Source: Streptomyces cylindrosporus
Lineage (GTDB): Bacteria > Actinomycetota > Actinomycetes > Streptomycetales > Streptomycetaceae
Assembly (NCBI RefSeq): GCF_022698165.1
Contig: NZ_JALDAY010000019.1
Coordinates: 1-64,000, forward strand
DNA: 64,000 nt
Direction of reading: 5' to 3'
Below are positions 58,675-64,000 of this stretch, piece by piece. Made by a program: the position numbers and the translations under genes. Within the stretch, counting starts at the first letter, position 1, and each line of letters begins with the position of its first letter. The notes under the pieces are model-generated. The model ran no database searches and was not told the origin of the DNA. It was given only the letters and a program-made list of their open reading frames with translations.

Positions 58675-60614
58675 GTGCCCTCCTGGCCGCGGAACCTGAG
58701 CACGGTGGTGAAGCCCTCCGCGCCGTCGGTGGAGCCGGTGCCGACCAGGGTGGTGGCGGGTTCCTTGCGCCCGAAGCCCGCGGAGTACCAGCCCAGCGGC
58801 GGCTCGCTCTCGCCGCGATGCGCCTGCCAGGACAGCTGTCCGGGCAGGTCGAGCACGGCGGAGCGGTCCTCGCCGTCCCGGGTCCAGGTGAGCCGGGCCT
58901 GATTCCCGGCCAGTTCCGCGCTGATCGCCGGGCCGAGGTGGAACGCCAGGCGTGCCTCCCGGCGTGGGCCGCCCCGCACCTCGTCCACGATCGTCAGCTC
59001 CCGGCTCTCCGCCGTCAGTTCCACCCGGCGGCGGTGCACGGAGCCCTGGTAGCCGTCGTGCTCGGCGCTCCAGCTGGCCGCGTCCGCGGTCAGCACGCGG
59101 CTCCGCGCGTGCCGGGTCCACAGGAACGGGCCGCCGGAGACGGACTGGTCGCCGCCGTCCAGCTGCAGGGTGTTGTGGCCGAGGGTCGACCGGAAGTACT
59201 GCCGCCACTCGGGCTGGCCGTGGTAGCAGTACGTCCCCGGGTCGGCGAGCACGTCGACCCCGTCGTGCCGCACCTCCACGGACAGCGCGTCCGCGTGCGC
59301 GTGCGCGGCGATGGACAGGAAGCCGTGCGGGCCGCCGTCGCAGCGGCACCAGATCTCCTCCGGGCCGCGCAGGATCGTCATGCCCGCGTCCGCGAAGTGG
59401 CCGGGCCGGGCCGCCGGGCGGGTCACGGACGGTTCGCCGGGTTTGACGAGCGCGGCCAGCAGCGGGGTGCGCACATCGGTGCCGGTGACCTCCGGCCACC
59501 AGTCGAGCCGGCCGAACACCGCGTCGCCGGTGGCCAGCAGTGAGGCCCAGCGGTCGGTGCCCGCGCCGTCCAGGACCAGACCGTGTCCGTCGTCCGCGTC
59601 CCCCTGACGCGGCGGCCGGAGCCGGTTGTCCACGACGGCCGCGAGCGCGTCGGTCATGCGCAGCAGCACCAGCCGGAGGGTCGCGGGCACCGGCACTCCG
59701 GCGGCGTCCGCCTCGGCCAGCGCGGCCAGGCCGAGTTCCAGGACCAGGCCGTGGTACTCGGTGGCCAGCTCGCGGTTGAGGCCGGAGCCGTAGGTGTTGC
59801 CGCGCAGCTGCCGGTCCAGCGACCGCAGCGCGTCGGCACGCCAGCGCGCCGAGGCGGGGAACCAGTCGAACGCGCAGGCCGCGGCGAACTGACCGGCGGT
59901 CTCCGCGATGACGTGGTTGTTCGCCGAGGAGCCCCGGCTGGGGAAGGCGGCCAGCCAGCGCTGGTGGTGCCAGATCTGGTTCAGCGCCACCGGGTTGTCC
60001 TCGAACAGCTCGGCCGCGCCCGGCCAGCCGTCGAGGAGCCGGCGGACCCACACCCAGGACAGCAGCCGGATGCCCAGCTCGATGCCGCTGATCCAATGGA
60101 CGCCCTGGAGCGGCGGGTTGGCCGCCCACCACGACCGCAGGTGCTCGGCGACGCGCTCGGCGTACCGCTCGTTCCCGGTGATCGCGTAGGCGGCGGCGAG
60201 CTGCGTGAGGTACTGGTGCCGGGACGGCTCCCAGATCTGCTTGATGTCCCCGACCGCGTCCTCGCTGCGGTACGGGACGTCGAAGGCGTAGCCCGAGGGG
60301 GCCCGGCGCCCGGTCTTCGGGTCGAACCACCAGTCCGGGGCGGCCAGGTCGTCGCGGACCACGCCGAAGAACTCGGCGTGCCCGTCCATGAGCCGGTCCG
60401 CCTCGGCGACGAGGCGCTTCGCGGCGTCCGGGGGTACGGCGGCCACGGTCCCGGCCGGCAGCACCGCGGTGAACCGGGCACCGGTCACACCCGGGCAGTC
60501 GGGCGGCGTCGACCGCCACCGCCGTGTGCGCAGCATGTCGCCCACCCGGCCCGCGACCTCCTGCGGCCCCATCCGGGACAGCCGCCGGAGGTACCAGCCC
60601 GCGCTCATGGTCAT
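58671..60614 (-). CDS. Heparinase II/III-like (alginate-lyase family) protein
   Basis: The 647-residue protein has an N-terminal alpha/alpha toroid ('IKQIWEPSRHQYLTQLAAAYAITGNERY', 'GSSANNHVIAETAGQFAAACAF') and a C-terminal beta-sandwich with the heparinase II/III motif 'FLSIAAHAHADALSVEVRHDGVDVLADPGTYCYH'. No signal peptide is seen. Relatives in capsule and exopolysaccharide clusters are thought to process uronate-containing polymers, but those in biosynthetic operons are poorly understood. The ATG overlaps the fusion-gene stop as ATGA. Confidence 0.87.
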   Translation of the reverse strand: MTMSAGWYLRRLSRMGPQEVAGRVGDMLRTRRWRSTPPDCPGVTGARFTAVLPAGTVAAVPPDAAKRLVAEADRLMDGHAEFFGVVRDDLAAPDWWFDPKTGRRAPSGYAFDVPYRSEDAVGDIKQIWEPSRHQYLTQLAAAYAITGNERYAERVAEHLRSWWAANPPLQGVHWISGIELGIRLLSWVWVRRLLDGWPGAAELFEDNPVALNQIWHHQRWLAAFPSRGSSANNHVIAETAGQFAAACAFDWFPASARWRADALRSLDRQLRGNTYGSGLNRELATEYHGLVLELGLAALAEADAAGVPVPATLRLVLLRMTDALAAVVDNRLRPPRQGDADDGHGLVLDGAGTDRWASLLATGDAVFGRLDWWPEVTGTDVRTPLLAALVKPGEPSVTRPAARPGHFADAGMTILRGPEEIWCRCDGGPHGFLSIAAHAHADALSVEVRHDGVDVLADPGTYCYHGQPEWRQYFRSTLGHNTLQLDGGDQSVSGGPFLWTRHARSRVLTADAASWSAEHDGYQGSVHRRRVELTAESRELTIVDEVRGGPRREARLAFHLGPAISAELAGNQARLTWTRDGEDRSAVLDLPGQLSWQAHRGESEPPLGWYSAGFGRKEPATTLVGTGSTDGAEGFTTVLRFRGQEGT

Positions 60615-62785
60615 CGGGGCCTCGCCAACGTCACCGGCGCGCCGCCGGCCAGCCCGGCCTGCACGGCGAGGGTGGCCGCCGTGGTGGCGACCAGCGACTG
60701 GAGCGGCACCGGCATCGGCTCGCCGGTGCGGACCGCCTTGACGAACGCGGCCAGTTCGGCGTTCTGCCCCTTGTCCCGGGCCTTGGGCAGCCGCGAACTG
60801 ACCCACTTCTTAGGGCCGTACACCGAGGCGCGCACGAAGTCGTCGAGCCGCAGCGCGCGGCCGTCCGCGACCAGGTCCAGCGTCTCCTTCGGGAAGCCAG
60901 AGGGGCCGCTGGTGACGTAGCTGATGGTGGCGGTGGAGCCGTCCGGGTAGCGCAGGACGACCTGGAGGTCCTCGTTGCCGGACGTGGCGGTCGCGTACAC
61001 CGAGACCGGGTCGGCGTCGAGCAGCCAGCTCGCCGTGTCGATGAAGTGTCCGCCCTCGCCCACGAACCGCGAGCCCTCGGAGCCCTGCTGGAGGTACCAG
61101 CTGCCGTGGTCGAGGCGTCCGGCGTTGACCAGGTAGCGGAGGTGCGCCGGGCCGCTCCGGGCGCCGAACCGCGTCCTGGCCTCCTGCAGCAGCGGCGCGA
61201 AGCGGCGGTTGAAGCCCACCTGGAGCCGGTCGTTGCCGGACTCCTCCACCGCCGCGAGCACTCCGGCCAGCTCGTCTTCGGTGAGCGCGAGGGGCTTCTC
61301 GACGAACACGGTCTTGCCGGCGAGGAGGGCCTGGCGGGTCAGTTCGGCGTGCGAGCTGTGCCGGGTGACGACGAACACGGCGTCGACGGACTTGTCGCCG
61401 AGGACGGCGTCGAGGTCGGTGGTCGCCTCCTTGAAGCCGAACTTGCGCTGCGCGTTGGCCCCGGACAGTGCCGTCGTGGTGACGACGGTCGACAGCTCGA
61501 CCCCCTCGCGCTGGGCGAGGTGCGGCAGCAGCATCGAGGTGGCGTAGTTGCCGGCGCCGACGAACGCGAGCCGCACCGGCGTCTTCGCGGCCCGGACCGG
61601 ACTCGGCTTCGCCTTCACCTCGGGCACGGCCACCGACGGGGCTTGTGTCGCTTCTTCCGTCTGTTCGGGGTAGCGGAACAGCACCGCCACGGCCTTCAGG
61701 TCGCCGTCCTTCAGCCGCTGGTAGGTCTCGACGGCGTCGTCGAAGTCGGCGACGTGGGAGACCAGGGGCTCGACGTCGACCTTTCCGCGGGCCATGAGGT
61801 CGAGGAAGCAGGCCAGGTTGCGGCGCTCGGTCCAGCGGACGTAGCCGATCGGGTAGTCGCGGCCCTGGAGTTCGTACTCAGGGTCGTAGCGCCCGGGGCC
61901 GTAGCTGCGGGAGAAGCGGACGTCGAGTTCCTTCTCGTAGTACGCGTTCCACGGCAGGTCCAGACGGCACTTGCCGATGTCGACGACCCGGCCGCGGTCC
62001 CGGCACAGGCGGGCGGCGAGCACGACGGGCTGGTTGCTGCCGCCGCCGGCCGCCAGGTACACCTGGTCGACGCCGTGGCCGTCGGTGAGTTCGGCGACGG
62101 CGGTCTCCACGGCCGTGGACCCGGGGTCGCCGACGGCCGCGGCGCCCAGTCGCTCGGCGAGTTCGCAGCGCGCCGGGTCGGGGTCGGCGCCGACGACGCG
62201 GACCCCGGCGGCGGCCAGGAGCTGCACCACCAGCTGGCCGATCAGCCCGAGGCCGATGACCAGCGCGACCTCGCCGAGCTGCGGCTCGCCCTGGCGGACG
62301 CCCTGCATCGCGATCGACCCGACCGTGCCGAAGGCGGCGTGGCGCGGCGCGAGGCCGTCGGGCACCGGGGCGTAGAGGTTCTTCGGCACCCAGTTCAGCT
62401 CGGCGTGCAGGGCGTGCTCGTTGCCCGCGCAGGCCACGAGGTCGCCGACCTTCACGTCGTCGATCCCGGCGCCGACCTGCTCGACGATCCCGCACAGCGA
62501 GTAGCCGAGCGGGGTGTAGGAGTCGAGCTTGCCCATCACCTTGCGGTAGGTGGCGGGCACCCCGTTGGTGGCCACGCTCTGCATGACCTTGGCCACCTGG
62601 TCGGGGCGGGAACGGGCCTTGCCCAGCATCGACATGCCGGCCTCGGACACCTTCATCATCTCGGTGCCGGTGGAGATCAGCGAGAAGGCGCTGCGCACCA
62701 GCACCCCGCCCGGCTTGCACCCCGGCACCGGCACGTCGAGCACCGCCAGCTCGCCGCTCTTGTAGTTCTGTACGACCTGTTTCAC
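60611..62785 (-). CDS. Bi-domain oxidoreductase: zinc-type alcohol dehydrogenase fused to Gfo/Idh/MocA dehydrogenase
   Basis: The 724-residue fusion has a medium-chain dehydrogenase half (about 1-360; 'GYSLCGIVEQVG', 'DLVACAGNEHALHAEL', 'ALVIGLGLIGQLVVQLL') and a Gfo/Idh/MocA half (about 375-715; 'LAFVGAGNYATSMLLPHL', 'VFVEKPLALTEDEL'). Proteins of this architecture recur in polysaccharide clusters and may oxidise and then re-reduce the same sugar to change its configuration; that mechanism is inferred. It lies 16 bp after the amidotransferase gene and 4 bases overlap the heparinase-like gene. Confidence 0.9.
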   Translation of the reverse strand: MKQVVQNYKSGELAVLDVPVPGCKPGGVLVRSAFSLISTGTEMMKVSEAGMSMLGKARSRPDQVAKVMQSVATNGVPATYRKVMGKLDSYTPLGYSLCGIVEQVGAGIDDVKVGDLVACAGNEHALHAELNWVPKNLYAPVPDGLAPRHAAFGTVGSIAMQGVRQGEPQLGEVALVIGLGLIGQLVVQLLAAAGVRVVGADPDPARCELAERLGAAAVGDPGSTAVETAVAELTDGHGVDQVYLAAGGGSNQPVVLAARLCRDRGRVVDIGKCRLDLPWNAYYEKELDVRFSRSYGPGRYDPEYELQGRDYPIGYVRWTERRNLACFLDLMARGKVDVEPLVSHVADFDDAVETYQRLKDGDLKAVAVLFRYPEQTEEATQAPSVAVPEVKAKPSPVRAAKTPVRLAFVGAGNYATSMLLPHLAQREGVELSTVVTTTALSGANAQRKFGFKEATTDLDAVLGDKSVDAVFVVTRHSSHAELTRQALLAGKTVFVEKPLALTEDELAGVLAAVEESGNDRLQVGFNRRFAPLLQEARTRFGARSGPAHLRYLVNAGRLDHGSWYLQQGSEGSRFVGEGGHFIDTASWLLDADPVSVYATATSGNEDLQVVLRYPDGSTATISYVTSGPSGFPKETLDLVADGRALRLDDFVRASVYGPKKWVSSRLPKARDKGQNAELAAFVKAVRTGEPMPVPLQSLVATTAATLAVQAGLAGGAPVTLARPR

Positions 62786-62801
62786 CGAAGTCCCCTGATT
62801 T

Positions 62802-64000
62802 CTAAGCCGTTTGCCGAGTGCTCTGGCCGGACCCGGAGGTCGCGTCGCGATACCAGTACTCGAGGGTCAGCACATGCCACAGATGCTTGGAGAAGTCCTG
62901 CTGCCCGGCGGCGTCCGCGGCGACCATCCGCGCCAGCGCGTCGCGCCGCAGGAACCCGGAGCGGACGAGCTCGCCGTCGTTGACGACCTCGCGCACCAGT
63001 GGTGCCAGGTCCCGGCTCATCCAGGCCCGCAGCGGGGCGCTGAACAGGCCCTTGGGCCGGTACACGATCTCCCGGGGCAGGATCGAGGTGGCCGCCTCCT
63101 TGAGGACCGCCTTGCCCTGCCGTCCGGCTATCTTGAGGTCGCCGGGCACCGCGAACGCGGCCTTGACCACCTCGACGTCCACGTACGGCACCCGTACCTC
63201 GGTCGACGCGGCCATGCTGGAGCGGTCCGTGTAGGTGAGGTTGAGGCCCGGCAGGAACATCCGGGCGTCGGCCAGGCACATGCGGTTGACGAAGTCGTCG
63301 AGCTCGTTGTCCTGGTAGACGTCCGCGTGCTCGGTCAGCACGTCGTCGACCGTCCCGGCCAGGTCGGGATCGACCAGGGCGAGCAGTTCGTCCTGGTCGT
63401 ACATGGTGTAGCTGCGCCGGAACGCGGTCTCCTCCGGCAGGTCGGCGAAGGAGAGGAACCGCTTGGCGAACCGCACCGACCTCAGGCCCCGGCGGGAGGT
63501 GGCCACCGGCAGCCGGTCCACCACCGCGGACGCCCCGCGCCGCAGGGGCCGCGGGACGCGCTGGTAGCGCAGGGCGAGCAGGTTGGCCAGGTGCTTGCGG
63601 TAGCCGGCGAACAGCTCGTCGGCGCCCATCCCGGAGAGCATCACCTTGACCCCGGCCTCCCGGGCGGCCGTGCAGATCAGGAAGGTGTTGATGGCGGCGG
63701 GGTCACCGATCGGCTCGTCCAGGGAGTACGTCATCTGCGGCAGCAGGTCGAGCACGTTCGGGGCGATCTCGATCTCGTGCAGGTCGACGCCGAACCGCTC
63801 GGCGACCTGCCGGGCGTAGCGCAGGTCGTCCGGCATCGCCTCGAACTTGGCGTCCTCGGCACGGAAACCGATCGTGTAGGCGGAGATCCCCGGCTGCTCG
63901 CGGGCCGCCAGCGCGGTCAGGTAGCTGGAGTCCAGGCCGCCGGAGAGGAAGGTCGCCACGGGTACGTCGGCGAGCAGGTGGCTGCGGGTCGACTCCTCGA
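62802..64000 (-). CDS. Asparagine synthetase-type (AsnB) amidotransferase, partial
   Basis: The gene enters at the right edge and its N-terminal part is outside the window. The visible 399 codons cover the ATP-pyrophosphatase domain: 'DVPVATFLSGGLDSSYLTAL' carries the PP-loop, followed by 'LSGMGADELFAGYRKHL' and 'VRVPYVDVEVVKAAFAVP'. A downstream in-frame ATG-less stretch continues to base 64000, so the true start lies beyond. In glycan operons AsnB-like enzymes amidate uronic acids or activate carboxylates for amide bonds. It is the most upstream gene of the operon seen here. Confidence 0.9.
   Translation of the reverse strand, partial: EESTRSHLLADVPVATFLSGGLDSSYLTALAAREQPGISAYTIGFRAEDAKFEAMPDDLRYARQVAERFGVDLHEIEIAPNVLDLLPQMTYSLDEPIGDPAAINTFLICTAAREAGVKVMLSGMGADELFAGYRKHLANLLALRYQRVPRPLRRGASAVVDRLPVATSRRGLRSVRFAKRFLSFADLPEETAFRRSYTMYDQDELLALVDPDLAGTVDDVLTEHADVYQDNELDDFVNRMCLADARMFLPGLNLTYTDRSSMAASTEVRVPYVDVEVVKAAFAVPGDLKIAGRQGKAVLKEAATSILPREIVYRPKGLFSAPLRAWMSRDLAPLVREVVNDGELVRSGFLRRDALARMVAADAAGQQDFSKHLWHVLTLEYWYRDATSGSGQSTRQTA

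Noticed and set aside
1..64000. CRISPR arrays, insertion sequences, prophage, tRNA or rRNA genes
   Set aside because: Reading both strands I found no regular repeat-spacer pattern, no transposase or integrase, and no tRNA-like cloverleaf with conserved TTC arm; a small RNA could still be missed by eye.

Overview
The window is very GC-rich, with GC at nearly every third codon position, frequent GTG/TTG starts, ATGA/GTGA stop-start overlaps, twin-arginine secretion signals and several LacI regulators paired with glycoside hydrolases. This fits a Streptomyces-like soil actinomycete. I count 50 protein genes, one of them cut by the right edge. I see no rRNA, tRNA, CRISPR array, insertion sequence or phage gene.

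Region 1 (3-10357) is a carbocyclic-polyol (myo-inositol-like) catabolic locus. A GntR/UTRA regulator faces a minus-strand set: a semialdehyde-type aldehyde dehydrogenase, an IolD-type ThDP hydrolase, an HpcH/HpaI aldolase, a Gfo/Idh/MocA dehydrogenase, a D-2-hydroxyacid dehydrogenase, an IolE-like isomerase/dehydratase and a second TIM-barrel isomerase. A divergent tartronate-semialdehyde-reductase-type enzyme lies beside it. No IolB or IolC is present, so the lower pathway may differ from the textbook one.

Region 2 (10364-28373) is a pectin/arabinan utilisation locus. It holds a CUT1-type sugar ABC importer (binding protein and two permeases, no ATPase), a GH51 arabinofuranosidase, four GH43 enzymes (two secreted, with ricin-type or AbfB binding domains), a GH36 alpha-galactosidase, a 930-residue secreted beta-helix/LamG protein, a membrane-anchored SurA-like protein and two tandem LacI regulators.

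Region 3 (28456-43438) is a second polysaccharide locus. A LacI gene, a PHP-domain hydrolase and a DUF4038-type glycosidase form one coupled operon. A 2-hydroxyacid dehydrogenase stands alone. A divergent plus-strand operon encodes an ABC importer, a 984-residue Tat-exported protein of unknown activity, a Tat-exported alginate-lyase-like protein, a GH43 beta-xylosidase and an alpha/beta hydrolase. Four near-identical LacI-type operators tie these units together: two about 208 bp apart in the divergent region, and two about 202 bp apart around the LacI promoter.

Region 4 is a lone PAP2-family membrane phosphatase (43587-44264) behind a possible iron box. Region 5 (44282-64000) is one minus-strand cell-surface glycan operon of at least 16 genes with almost no intergenic DNA; ten junctions are 4-base stop-start overlaps. 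It encodes an asparagine-synthetase-type amidotransferase, an ADH-Gfo/Idh fusion, a heparinase II/III-like protein, a beta-helix lipoprotein, an O-antigen-ligase-like polymerase, GT4 and GT2 glycosyltransferases, a sugar C-methyltransferase, a glucose-1-phosphate cytidylyltransferase, a PIG-L deacetylase, an SDR epimerase, a DUF4910 peptidase-like protein, a Wzx-type flippase, a polysaccharide pyruvyltransferase, an RfbC-type epimerase and a class III aminotransferase. Together they suggest a repeat-unit glycan carrying a CDP-linked, possibly branched or amino sugar, flipped and polymerised at the membrane and trimmed outside it.
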